Source: DAORHV01 sp964458645
Lineage (GTDB): Bacteria > Patescibacteriota > Gracilibacteria > Peribacterales > Peribacteraceae
Direction: 5' to 3'
DNA: 64,000 bases
Assembly: GCA_964458645.1 (NCBI GenBank)
Contig: CAYWJU010000001.1
Span: 1-64,000 of the forward strand
In this document: in pieces, positions 35,966 through 43,748 of the stretch
How positions within the stretch are numbered: the stretch's first letter is position 1
Layout: every line of letters starts with the position of its first letter
Program-made: the position numbers and the translations under genes
Notes under the pieces: generated by a model
Databases searched by the model: none
Told to the model about the DNA's origin: nothing
What the model saw: only the letters and a program-made list of their open reading frames with translations

Positions 35966-37243
35966 CTAGCCTTTTCTGATTATGGCTTTTGCTTGGCTTA
36001 TCCGTGCCGAAACCTCGCTTTCGAACCCCCGGTCCGTCGGCTCGTAAAAGGTCGTGGGCTGCATGCCGATTGGGAAGTAGTTCTCTTGGACCACGCCTTG
36101 CTCGGCATTGTGAGCGTACTGGTACCCCTTTCCGTAACCATGGTCCTGCATGCCTTTGGCCGGCGCATTACGCAGGTGATACGGCACTTCCAGTGACGGC
36201 GCGTTCTGCACGGCGGCTTTGCTGGCATGCATCGCCCGCGTAACGGCGTTGCTCTTGGGCGCCTGCGCCAAATACACACATGCTTGCGCCAGAAAATACT
36301 CGCCCTCCGGGAAGCCGACCATTTCGAACGCCTGCCACGCGGAAACCACGATTTGCAACGCGCGCGGATCGGCGTTGCCAACATCCTCGCTGGCGAAAAT
36401 CGCCATTCGACGCAGCAGAAAACGCGGCTCCTCGCCGCTCTGCAGCATTTTGTAGAGCCAGACTAATGCCGCGTCCGGGTCCGACCCGCGCAGGGTTTTA
36501 ATGAACGCGCTGATGGTGTCGTAGTGGTCCTCGCCCTTCTTGTCGTAACGATGTCCTCCGCGTTGCCGCAACAATTTCTCGGCAGCTTCGCGACTGATCT
36601 TGGTGCCGATCATGAGCACGGAAAGTTCCAGCAGGTTCAGCGCAATGCGCGCATCGCCGTTGCCGAGTTCGGCGATTTTCTTCACCGCGTCGGGGTGCAT
36701 GGTGACCTTGCCGCCGTAACCGTCGGGGTGCACCAGGGCTCGCTCTAAAATTTTCTGTAAGTCCTCCACGCTGTGCGGCTTCAGCATGTACACCTGCGAC
36801 CGCGAAATGAGCGCGCTGTTGACCGAAAAATACGGGTTCTCGGTCGTGGCACCGATGAGAATCACATTGCCGTTCTCCACCGACGGCAACAGGGCATCCT
36901 GCTGACTTTTGTTGAAACGGTGGATTTCATCCACGAACAACACGGTGCGCTGACCCAAGCTGGTCTTCAGTTGTTCGGCCTGAGCACACACTTCTTTAAT
37001 GTCCTTCACACCACTGGTGACGGCATTCAGCTGAGCAAACTGAGCCTTGGTCGTTTCGGCGACGATTTTAGCCAGCGTGGTTTTGCCTGTACCCGGCGGC
37101 CCGGCAAAGATCAGTGACGACAGTGCGTCTTTCTCGATAGTTTTGCGCAACGCAGTCCCCTCACCTACCACCTCGGTCTGGCCGAAGAATTCGTCCAAGG
37201 ACTTGGGGCGTAGCCGGAATGCCAATGGGGCGTTCGTATCCAT
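35966..37243 (-). CDS. rarA: Replication-associated recombination ATPase RarA/MgsA
   Basis: A 425-residue clamp-loader-like AAA+ protein. It starts with LAFRLRPKSLDEFFGQ, has Walker A AGPPGTGKTTLAKIVAE, Walker B/sensor FVDEIHRFNKSQQDALLP, sensor 1 LIGATTENP and the C-terminal tetramerisation region (SDPDAALVWLYKML and EDVGNADPRAL). RarA acts at stalled forks and DNA ends with RecA and SSB. It is divergent from the next plus-strand gene. TAGAAT lies 9 nt upstream of its ATG. The stop is 40 bp from the start of the giant gene, so it is upstream and in the same direction but has a separate promoter between. Confidence 0.94.
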   Translation of the reverse strand: MDTNAPLAFRLRPKSLDEFFGQTEVVGEGTALRKTIEKDALSSLIFAGPPGTGKTTLAKIVAETTKAQFAQLNAVTSGVKDIKEVCAQAEQLKTSLGQRTVLFVDEIHRFNKSQQDALLPSVENGNVILIGATTENPYFSVNSALISRSQVYMLKPHSVEDLQKILERALVHPDGYGGKVTMHPDAVKKIAELGNGDARIALNLLELSVLMIGTKISREAAEKLLRQRGGHRYDKKGEDHYDTISAFIKTLRGSDPDAALVWLYKMLQSGEEPRFLLRRMAIFASEDVGNADPRALQIVVSAWQAFEMVGFPEGEYFLAQACVYLAQAPKSNAVTRAMHASKAAVQNAPSLEVPYHLRNAPAKGMQDHGYGKGYQYAHNAEQGVVQENYFPIGMQPTTFYEPTDRGFESEVSARISQAKAIIRKG

Positions 37244-37252
37244 GAGGCGGTC

Positions 37253-37258
37253 ATTCTA
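37253..37258 (-). promoter_or_regulatory. -10 element of rarA
   Basis: On the minus strand TAGAAT ends 9 nt before the rarA ATG. Confidence 0.45.
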
Positions 37259-37322
37259 CCACCGTTCGGTCCATAGGGATTTTTTTGACAGAAATGTGCG
37301 CTTGGGTAGAGTGCCGCACTTC

Positions 37323-38000
37323 ATGAGCACTCTTCGTCCACCATCGCACGTTGCTGATGTGCCCTTTGTATCGCCTCCGTATTCGGTTGCCGAAGCCGGC
37401 AGCCTGCTGTTCACGGTCAACCGCCTGTCGCAGGGTGGCACCGACGGCGTGGCGAAGTTCATTCAGTACGCCTCCGCAAAACTGAACTGGAGTCCGGATC
37501 AGATCGTGGTCGACGACGTGATTTCCGGCGTTCGTGAACGGGTTCTGCGCTTCGTGGGCAACCGCGCGCTGCACGAGTGGATCGACATGGGTTCGGTCGA
37601 CGAACAACTGCAATCGCAGGCCGAAAAACTGAAGCTGTACGCCGGAACCGACAGCGCAGAGGCAGAGGCGATGCTGCCGAACATCGCACGGTACGTGACG
37701 CAGATGGACAAAGACTGGCTCTTGAAACCGGACGGACGCCCGCGCCGCAAAGAAAGTCCAACGCCTGCCTCGGACTTCCATGACCCATGGCTCAGTCATA
37801 TCTGTCACTTCGGCATCAACGGGCAGAGCACGCGGCATCTGCTCTTCGACCAGATGTTCACGGAGATCCGCACCCAGCTACTCGGTACGACGGAAACCCG
37901 CGAGAAATTGCTGGGCTACTGCGGCGCCGACGATCTGGATACCGTCATCTCACTGCACAACAAACACCACCCGCACCAGCGCGTGGAACTGCCTGCATGA
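37323..38000 (+). CDS. Hypothetical 225-residue protein
   Basis: A soluble, mainly helical protein (EAGSLLFTVNRLSQGGTDGV, then VRERVLRFVGNRALHEWID) with a His-rich C-terminus (SLHNKHHPHQRVE). No recognised family. A longer frame from 37047 overlaps the divergent rarA and is rejected. Convergent with the next gene: its stop abuts the stop of the 160-residue minus-strand gene with no gap. Confidence 0.65.
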   Translation: MSTLRPPSHVADVPFVSPPYSVAEAGSLLFTVNRLSQGGTDGVAKFIQYASAKLNWSPDQIVVDDVISGVRERVLRFVGNRALHEWIDMGSVDEQLQSQAEKLKLYAGTDSAEAEAMLPNIARYVTQMDKDWLLKPDGRPRRKESPTPASDFHDPWLSHICHFGINGQSTRHLLFDQMFTEIRTQLLGTTETREKLLGYCGADDLDTVISLHNKHHPHQRVELPA

Positions 38001-38483
38001 TCAGCCGCCGCCGAGTTTGCGCAGGATGCTGCGGAAGGTCCACCGGCTTTCTCCCGCGACTTCGGCAGTTTTGCCGACCACCGACTTGTCGCTGGCATCC
38101 GGAGTCACCGTGCGAGGACTACCCCCGGGGGCAAGCAGCGGGTCGCCTCCCATGAGAAATACCTGGTACACGCTGCCGGACATGGTGGTCACGAAATACG
38201 TCCCGCCGCGCAGTTCCACGCTTTTGATGACGCTGGTCTTCGCCGTGTACTGCACGTTGCCCGGCAAATCATCGGCTACGTGCACTTCGCACGTTGGATC
38301 AAACACATAGCCTTTCGTCCCCACCGCCGCATGCACGAAGCCACCCGCGATATTGGGGCCCATCAGGACCGGCTGTCCGGTGCGGGTGTCCAGCTTCACG
38401 AAACGCACCGGCGTGCCCACCTCCAGGGCCACGGCCTGAATTTCGACCGATTCGGCGTCGCCGTTGGGGGAAAGCGGGGTCAT
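38001..38483 (-). CDS. Hypothetical 160-residue protein
   Basis: A soluble, beta-rich protein (VALEVGTPVRFVKLDTRTG, then YFVTTMSGSVYQVFLMGG) with a flexible Ser/Pro tail ending in a basic helix. No family recognised. TAGAGT ends 6 nt before ATG 38483, supporting both the gene and its start. Confidence 0.65.
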   Translation of the reverse strand: MTPLSPNGDAESVEIQAVALEVGTPVRFVKLDTRTGQPVLMGPNIAGGFVHAAVGTKGYVFDPTCEVHVADDLPGNVQYTAKTSVIKSVELRGGTYFVTTMSGSVYQVFLMGGDPLLAPGGSPRTVTPDASDKSVVGKTAEVAGESRWTFRSILRKLGGG

Positions 38484-38489
38484 GCGATT

Positions 38490-38495
38490 ACTCTA
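38490..38495 (-). promoter_or_regulatory. -10 element of the 160-residue gene (leaderless)
   Basis: On the minus strand TAGAGT ends 6 nt before the ATG. Confidence 0.6.
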
Positions 38496-38566
38496 AAAGG
38501 GGTGCATGATTTTGCAAGAAACCGGGATTATTGACAAGAACTCAAAATGATTTACCGTAATGCACC

Positions 38567-39763
38567 ATGCCGGCTTACCGAGCCATTTCATCGGCGGTGT
38601 ACGGCGAAAGCAAAGACAAGCTGGTAATGTCCACCAGCGTGGTCGCCGCGTACGGCGAGGATGACATCCGCTTGGAAGAAACGCTCAAGTTGCCGATCGA
38701 CACCGCCTCACCCGAAAGCGTCCGCGCGCGATTCGACCACTTACTGGCGACGTTGGTCCAAACCGTCGGCAAGCAAAAGGAAATCTACGGCGGCCTGTCG
38801 GTCCCGGTGGTGTTCGGCGTTCCGAAAAACTTCAAAGGCTTGGACCTGACGGACACGCTGCGCACTGCGTACGCCCAACTCCTGGGTAAGCACCCGGTCC
38901 CGCGCTCCGCCGAGCAAATCCGGAAAGAGAAAAAAGCGGCTCAGGCCAAGCAAAAGCCGAAAGTAACGGATCGGGAACGCCGTGTAAGCGATTTTCTCAG
39001 CGGCAGAAAGGGGTTCTTCGGACGCCCAAACATCAAGCGTACCGAGTCTGCGGATCCGAATTCGGCCACGGAAGACCGCGGCGATGTTTGGGATTTGGAC
39101 AAACCGCTCGTGGAACATTTGCTGCGGCAAGCCTGCGCCGAACGGCTGGGACCCGGAGGATGGAAAAAGCCCGCCGAAAAATACAAATTCGACGTGAGCT
39201 TCCACCCGCGCTTGTTCCAGCCGTTGCACCATGGAACGCAAGAGGCGTTGCGATCGGAAGATGTCGTTGAACGCTTTGTAAGCCGGGCGTCCATGGTCCG
39301 CCCCCTGCGCGGGGCCGAGTTCCAAGAGGCATACGAAAAAGCGATGGCCGGTGATCAACAGGCGCTGGAGAAACTCCGCACCATGGCCCGCGAAGAAGCG
39401 CGGCACACGGCGGAAGGCTATGCACGCAACTTCGCACCCGGCCAATCGTCGCGTTTCATTATGATCGCGCCGCCCGTTCCGCCGTTCACCACCCGCCCGG
39501 AATACAACTTCCTGCAGTGGTTCAACCTGCGCAAAGTCTACGGCGAGGAATTCGCCAAACTCCTGGCCATCAACCATCCGGTCTGCATCAAAGGGCCGGC
39601 CGATCCGCCGAGCCCGGCATTCGCCGACGTGGCGGCCACCTACGCCTTCCAACTCAAGCGCCTGGCCGACACCGGCAATCAGGACGGCCGCGGCACGGTG
39701 ATGATCACCAGCCGGGTGGATCAGGTGAATACGGCCCCCGAGGATGAGCAAGGGGCAGAATGA
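38567..39763 (+). CDS. Hypothetical 398-residue protein
   Basis: A soluble protein with an N-terminal alpha/beta part (AYRAISSAVYGESKDKLVMS), a highly basic linker (about 115-150, KKAAQAKQKPKVTDRERR) and a C-terminal helical part with PPVPPFTTRPEYNFLQWF. No catalytic motif recognised. It may form a hypothetical-protein neighbourhood with the two genes before it. Its stop lies only 9 bp before a truncated tRNA-Pro copy. Confidence 0.65.
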   Translation: MPAYRAISSAVYGESKDKLVMSTSVVAAYGEDDIRLEETLKLPIDTASPESVRARFDHLLATLVQTVGKQKEIYGGLSVPVVFGVPKNFKGLDLTDTLRTAYAQLLGKHPVPRSAEQIRKEKKAAQAKQKPKVTDRERRVSDFLSGRKGFFGRPNIKRTESADPNSATEDRGDVWDLDKPLVEHLLRQACAERLGPGGWKKPAEKYKFDVSFHPRLFQPLHHGTQEALRSEDVVERFVSRASMVRPLRGAEFQEAYEKAMAGDQQALEKLRTMAREEARHTAEGYARNFAPGQSSRFIMIAPPVPPFTTRPEYNFLQWFNLRKVYGEEFAKLLAINHPVCIKGPADPPSPAFADVAATYAFQLKRLADTGNQDGRGTVMITSRVDQVNTAPEDEQGAE

Positions 39764-39772
39764 TCTTGAGTA

Positions 39773-39869
39773 TGGTCGGGACGGCGGGGCTCGCGCTTCG
39801 CACGCAGCCCAATGGACAAACCAGACGCGTTTTTTTGTTTCCCGCTCCGCGGGGGCAACTGAGCTACGT
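39773..39869 (-). pseudogene. Degenerate tRNA-Pro copy
   Basis: The last 21 bases of the adjacent tRNA-Pro (T arm, acceptor 3' side and CCA start) recur at 39773-39793, and its 5' 14 bases (D-arm start) recur at 39856-39869. The middle has been replaced by unrelated sequence, so no anticodon arm is left. Confidence 0.6.
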
Positions 39870-39878
39870 ATGAGGTAC

Positions 39879-39954
39879 TGGTCGGGACGGCGGGGCTCGA
39901 ACTCGCGGCCTCCTGGTCCCAAACCAGGCGCTCTACCAACTGAGCTACGTCCCG
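39879..39954 (-). tRNA. tRNA-Pro (anticodon UGG)
   Basis: A complete cloverleaf on the minus strand: acceptor CGGGACG/CGTCCCG, D arm GCTCAGTTGGTAGAGC, anticodon stem CCTGG/CCAGG around TTTGGGA (anticodon TGG, G at 37), T arm GCGAGTTCGAGCCCCGC and discriminator A. The terminal CCA is encoded. It is the only intact tRNA gene in the window. Confidence 0.95.
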
Positions 39955-40216
39955 AAACTTCGTCTACTCTACCATCTTTTTGCAGCGCAGCGCACTTTTT
40001 TTCAAAACGCCTCGCATCACGAGGCTAGGCAACTGAGCTACGTCCCGAAACTTCGTCTGCTCCACCATCTTTTTTGCAACATGGCGCACTTCCTTCAAAA
40101 CGCCTCGCATCACGAGGCTAGGCAACTGAGCTACGTCCCGAAACTTCGTCTGCTCCACCATCTTTTTTGCAACATGGCGCACTTCCTTCAAAACGCCTCG
40201 CATTACGAGGCTAGGC
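39938..40216. repeat. 93-bp tandem repeats carrying the 5' end of tRNA-Pro
   Basis: Units begin at 39938, 40030 and 40123 with CAACTGAGCTACGTCCCG, the 5' part of tRNA-Pro, and continue with its upstream flank. Spacing is 92-93 bp; a partial fourth start is at 40216. Each unit also has a GCCTCG/CGAGGC hairpin. Units 2 and 3 are nearly identical. Because 93 is divisible by 3, a spurious repetitive minus-strand frame runs through the array. Confidence 0.85.
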
Positions 40217-40251
40217 AACGGGTTCAGGTATAAAGAAACGTGACGCTCAGG

Positions 40252-40257
40252 CATACT
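40252..40257 (+). promoter_or_regulatory. -10 element of the 47-residue gene (leaderless)
   Basis: CATACT ends 6 nt before the ATG at 40264. Confidence 0.45.
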
Positions 40258-40263
40258 CATTCC

Positions 40264-40407
40264 ATGACACCGACCACTCCGCCGGACAAATCCACCCCGT
40301 CCCGCAACATCCCCATGACCGTACTGAGCTGGATGTTGCTGTCGGTTGTCGTCTGCATGACGGTCTTGGTCATTGAGGCGCTCTTCTTTTCGTTGGCCGT
40401 TCACTAA
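40264..40407 (+). CDS. Small 47-residue single-TM protein
   Basis: An ATG-to-TAA frame with a Pro/Thr-rich polar start (MTPTTPPDKSTPSRNIPM) and one membrane helix (TVLSWMLLSVVVCMTVLV). It is 5 bp upstream of the queuosine-precursor transporter gene, so the two are probably cotranscribed. Function unknown; a partner or leader for the transporter is possible. Confidence 0.6.
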   Translation: MTPTTPPDKSTPSRNIPMTVLSWMLLSVVVCMTVLVIEALFFSLAVH

Positions 40408-40412
40408 TTCAC

Positions 40413-41117
40413 ATGAAAGCCTATCGCTATTACGACCTTGTCATGGCCGCATTCGTGGCCGTGCTTCTCATCAGCAACGTAGCATCGTCCGCTAAAATCG
40501 TAGACTGGGGAGTCTCGGTAGGTTGGCTGCGTCTTTCATTCGACGCCGGGACGTTACTGTTTCCGCTGAGCTACATTTTCAGTGACATTCTCACCGAGGT
40601 GTACGGATTTGCCAAAGCACGGCGGGTGATTTGGACCGGCTTCGGTGCAGCACTCCTGATGACCGTATGTTTGTGGGCAATCCAACGCATGCCTGGGGAA
40701 GCAGCGTGGCTGGACTACGCGGGTGACAATGCCTACGCCGCAATTCTGGGTGGTGTGAGCACCGGCGGCATCATTGTCGCCAGTTTGTGCGCATACCTCA
40801 TTGGCGAATTCGCCAACTCGTTCGTGCTGGCAAAGATGAAAGTCGCCATGCGCGGCAAACGATTGTGGATGCGCACCATCGGCTCCACGCTGGTCGGCCA
40901 GCTGCTCGATACCGGCGTGTTCGTGGCTGTGGCGTGCGCATTCGGCGTGTTCCCATGGGAAATCGCACTCAGCCTGATCGTGGCCAACTACGTCTTCAAA
41001 GTGGCAATCGAGGTACTGCTCACTCCCCTCACCTACCGCGTCGTCGGCTTCCTGAAGAACGCCGAACGCGAGGACTTCTACGATAAGGATACGAACTTCA
41101 GCCCCGTTGCTTTTTAG
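40413..41117 (+). CDS. Queuosine precursor transporter (YhhQ/VUT family)
   Basis: A 234-residue integral membrane protein with about six helices. It has the family's opening segment (VMAAFVAVLLISNVASSAKIV), the FPLSYIFSDILTEVYGF motif with conserved acidic residues, and GQLLDTGVFVAVA late in the protein. YhhQ imports preQ0/preQ1 for queuosine-tRNA synthesis; that would suit a host-dependent organism that salvages the base. No Tgt or QueA gene is in the window. Its last four bases overlap the convergent next gene. Confidence 0.88.
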   Translation: MKAYRYYDLVMAAFVAVLLISNVASSAKIVDWGVSVGWLRLSFDAGTLLFPLSYIFSDILTEVYGFAKARRVIWTGFGAALLMTVCLWAIQRMPGEAAWLDYAGDNAYAAILGGVSTGGIIVASLCAYLIGEFANSFVLAKMKVAMRGKRLWMRTIGSTLVGQLLDTGVFVAVACAFGVFPWEIALSLIVANYVFKVAIEVLLTPLTYRVVGFLKNAEREDFYDKDTNFSPVAF

Positions 41118-41680
41118 TGTTTGCTTTCGGAGATCGCGTCGGTAGGCACTGACTCGGAAATCAATCGCTTGAAACGACGCATGCACGCATTGGCGTTGCG
41201 CATCGGCCGACGTTCTCCGAAGGCCGCATTCAGACGCTGTGCAACGACACGCCAAGATGTTTGGCCTTTGTATGGACCTGCAACGAAGTGACAAGCGGGA
41301 TCCAATGATAGTCGCACGAGCTCCGCAAGTTCATCAGTATCCCAATTGGATTTGCATTCGCACGGCGCCACCAGCCGCTCATCGCGATCGGTTCCGTCCG
41401 GGAACATTGCAAATCCGCCTTCGATCGTTCCAGTCACCATATTGCGGTTGCGCAACAATTCATACTCCGGTGGATCCAGCGCCTCACGCAATGCGCGCGC
41501 TATTGCCATTTGCGCCAATCGAACATCGATATTCGGCAGCAGCTCTGCTCCGATATCGGTAAACGTCTTGCCTTCTCGAGCCATTGCGATTGCACGTGCC
41601 GCGTTCACCTCGTGTTCACCCAGACGTTGCGCGACCGCGATCATTGTGCCGACGGTGTGCTTGCGATTGTACTTGGGCAT
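41114..41680 (-). CDS. Hypothetical 188-residue protein, possible DNA-binding
   Basis: A soluble helical protein. The N-terminal part (GTMIAVAQRLGEHEVNAARA) and the C-terminal part (SWRVVAQRLNAAFGERR, ACMRRFKRLI) both look like helix-turn-helix or Myb-like units, but without a firm family match. TAGAAT lies 9 nt before the ATG. It ends inside the last codon of the convergent transporter gene. Confidence 0.6.
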   Translation of the reverse strand: MPKYNRKHTVGTMIAVAQRLGEHEVNAARAIAMAREGKTFTDIGAELLPNIDVRLAQMAIARALREALDPPEYELLRNRNMVTGTIEGGFAMFPDGTDRDERLVAPCECKSNWDTDELAELVRLSLDPACHFVAGPYKGQTSWRVVAQRLNAAFGERRPMRNANACMRRFKRLISESVPTDAISESKH

Positions 41681-41689
41681 GAAGGAGCC

Positions 41690-41695
41690 ATTCTA
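41690..41695 (-). promoter_or_regulatory. -10 element of the 188-residue gene
   Basis: On the minus strand TAGAAT ends 9 nt before the ATG at 41680. Confidence 0.45.
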
Positions 41696-41729
41696 GCGGT
41701 GTGCCGATGAAGAAGTGTAGCGGGAAACA

Positions 41730-42119
41730 TTACCCCCTCGCTCCGTCTGGGTCCGCAGGAGTGACTGAGACGGCCTGGGCGAATGCGATCACCGGCAAGC
41801 GCATGGCTTGCAGAAGGCGATCCACACGCTGCGCAATACGCTCTGCCCATGCTGCGTTGTTGCCGACTTCCGCGCGCAACCATTGGTCATCGCCCGGCTG
41901 GAAGATGCGCACGGGCAAGAGTCCCATGTGGGTAAGCTGCGCATACACCTGGGCCAATACTTGCTCCACGCCCCATGGCTGTTCAAACAATTTCTCAGAG
42001 CCGGTGACGCGCTCATGTTGGTGGTACGGAATCACCACCAGTTGATATCGTTGTTGCAGAGCACCGGAATGCTGCGGCACTTCGTCTGGCCGGTGCTGAT
42101 TGGGTCCATCTGTAGACAT
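41730..42119 (-). CDS. Hypothetical 129-residue protein
   Basis: A soluble alpha/beta protein (YQLVVIPYHQHERVTGSEKL, then LLPVRIFQPGDDQWLRAE and a helical ERIAQRVDRLLQAM). No family recognised. Starts at 42119 and 42146 are both possible; a weak CACATT 6 nt upstream favours 42119. Plus-strand frames over the same region are less protein-like. Confidence 0.5.
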   Translation of the reverse strand: MSTDGPNQHRPDEVPQHSGALQQRYQLVVIPYHQHERVTGSEKLFEQPWGVEQVLAQVYAQLTHMGLLPVRIFQPGDDQWLRAEVGNNAAWAERIAQRVDRLLQAMRLPVIAFAQAVSVTPADPDGARG

Positions 42120-42363
42120 ACAGGCAATGTGAAAGGCGCGCAGCATGGGATACCGCACGATAAACGTCAATTATTTCACATGTGCTGCGACGAGCGGTGT
42201 ACACAGAACGATGCCTGACAACACTATGTCATCACGATTTTTCGCTAAGGCAAGCGACGCACAAATCCTGGCCTGATACGAAATCGTCGCAGCACATAGA
42301 CCAAATATCGAATGACACATGCAATTTGTTGTACCAAGGAGTAGACAAGCGCAATTCTTGTCC

Positions 42364-43698
42364 ATGGCACAACTGAACAGTGCCGGCGGTAACGACTTCC
42401 TCAGTCGTCGCTCGCTGCTTCGCAGTGGGGTCGCAGCCGGCATTTCACTGTTCACGCCAAATCTCGGCGGTCTTGCGCACGGCAAAGACGATACGCGGCG
42501 GCGCGTGGCGAAGACCATTCCAACCGTGGTATGGATTTCCTTCGACGGCGGCAAAAGCTCCATTGATTCTTACGACCCGAAGCCCGACGCGGAAGCTGCG
42601 ATCCGAGGTCCGTTCGGCACAATACCCACTGCGATACCCGGCATACGCTTTTCCGAACATTGCGTGGAAATGGCGCGCACCGGATTCCGTCACGGACTAC
42701 TCATTCGTTCGGTTGTCACCACCGGATCCCTCGACCATGTAACGGGCATGCGCCAACGCTTGCGACGCCACCCGGACGACGGCCCGCATCTGCTCTCGCA
42801 ACACGCCGCGCGCAATGGTGGCATTCAACCGTTTTTCACCAAATCACCGGATGTCATCAATGGATTCGAGTACGACCCGCTGGCATGGGGCGTACCGGGA
42901 ATCATGCTCAACATGCCCTACGATCCGGCGACCCAACGACTGCAAGCGCCGCGAATAGCACCCATGACACCGCGGTTGGAGCAAGAACAGCTGCCGCTGT
43001 TGCGCGCATTCGAACGCGAAGCACCGCCCATCCACAGTCCGGCTGCAGAAACAATGGACCGCGTGCGAGAGCAAGCCATTTCCGCCATGCGCAGGGCGGG
43101 AACTGCAATCGCGATCACCGACAAGGAATTGGAGGCATACGGCGGCACGCCGAGTGAATACGCAAACAACATTGGCATTACCAACAACTGCCTGCGATCC
43201 ATTGCGCCGATTTTGCTCACCGTTCGCAAGTTGGTGGAACAAGACATTACGGGTGCGATCGGCGTGCGGCTCGGCTACCACGACCTGCATAGCTACTTGG
43301 TGGATGGAACGCGTGCTCAAGAACCCATAATGGACAAGGCATTGTCCGTCTTTATTACGGAGTTGGCCGACCGTGGTTTGCTGGAAAAAACGGTGGTAGT
43401 GCTGTCGTCCGAATTCGGGCGCACCAACCGAATGAACGGTACAAGCGGCGAGGGCGATGGATTTGCATTCGGCTACACACCTTCGCCGCCAGGTCGTGAC
43501 CATGGCGACGTGTCGTGCGCCTGGATGTTCGGTGGCGGATTGAAAAAAGGCTTTGACTACGGCGCAACCGATGCGCGCGGGCTGAAGACAGCGCACGAAA
43601 ACGTCACTGCCGCTCAACTTGCCGACGTCGCGACCGAAGCCCTGAACACATCTCCCGATCGCGCAAAGCGCAGTCGCCTTCCTCCATTCTTTGCATAA
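42364..43698 (+). CDS. DUF1501-family exported protein (Tat signal)
   Basis: About 444 residues. The N-terminus has a twin-arginine signal (SRRSLLRSGVAAGISLF), indicating folded export. The body has the DUF1501 pattern: VVWISFDGGKSSIDSYDPKP at the start and the late VVLSSEFGRTNRMNG and DHGDVSCAWMFGGGLKKG. The family resembles sulfatase/alkaline-phosphatase folds and is abundant in Planctomycetes; its role is not established. An upstream ATG at 42319 would add 15 residues before the signal and is a possible alternative. Confidence 0.82.
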   Translation: MAQLNSAGGNDFLSRRSLLRSGVAAGISLFTPNLGGLAHGKDDTRRRVAKTIPTVVWISFDGGKSSIDSYDPKPDAEAAIRGPFGTIPTAIPGIRFSEHCVEMARTGFRHGLLIRSVVTTGSLDHVTGMRQRLRRHPDDGPHLLSQHAARNGGIQPFFTKSPDVINGFEYDPLAWGVPGIMLNMPYDPATQRLQAPRIAPMTPRLEQEQLPLLRAFEREAPPIHSPAAETMDRVREQAISAMRRAGTAIAITDKELEAYGGTPSEYANNIGITNNCLRSIAPILLTVRKLVEQDITGAIGVRLGYHDLHSYLVDGTRAQEPIMDKALSVFITELADRGLLEKTVVVLSSEFGRTNRMNGTSGEGDGFAFGYTPSPPGRDHGDVSCAWMFGGGLKKGFDYGATDARGLKTAHENVTAAQLADVATEALNTSPDRAKRSRLPPFFA

Positions 43699-43734
43699 AG
43701 CGGAAATAGCGTAGGAGAAAGCCTAAAATCGGGC

Positions 43735-43740
43735 TACACT
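43735..43740 (+). promoter_or_regulatory. -10 element of the DEAD-box helicase gene
   Basis: TACACT ends 8 nt before the ATG at 43749. Confidence 0.45.
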
Positions 43741-43748
43741 GGGGCATC

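Noticed and set aside
39938..40216. Possible CRISPR or satellite array
   Set aside because: Units are about 93 bp, fully repeated without unique spacers, and derived from the tRNA 5' end.
39964..40404. 146-residue minus-strand frame with 31-residue repeats
   Set aside because: It is the translation of the 93-bp tRNA-derived tandem array (93 is divisible by 3) and runs antisense to the 47-residue gene. No -10 element and no protein-like composition outside the repeat.
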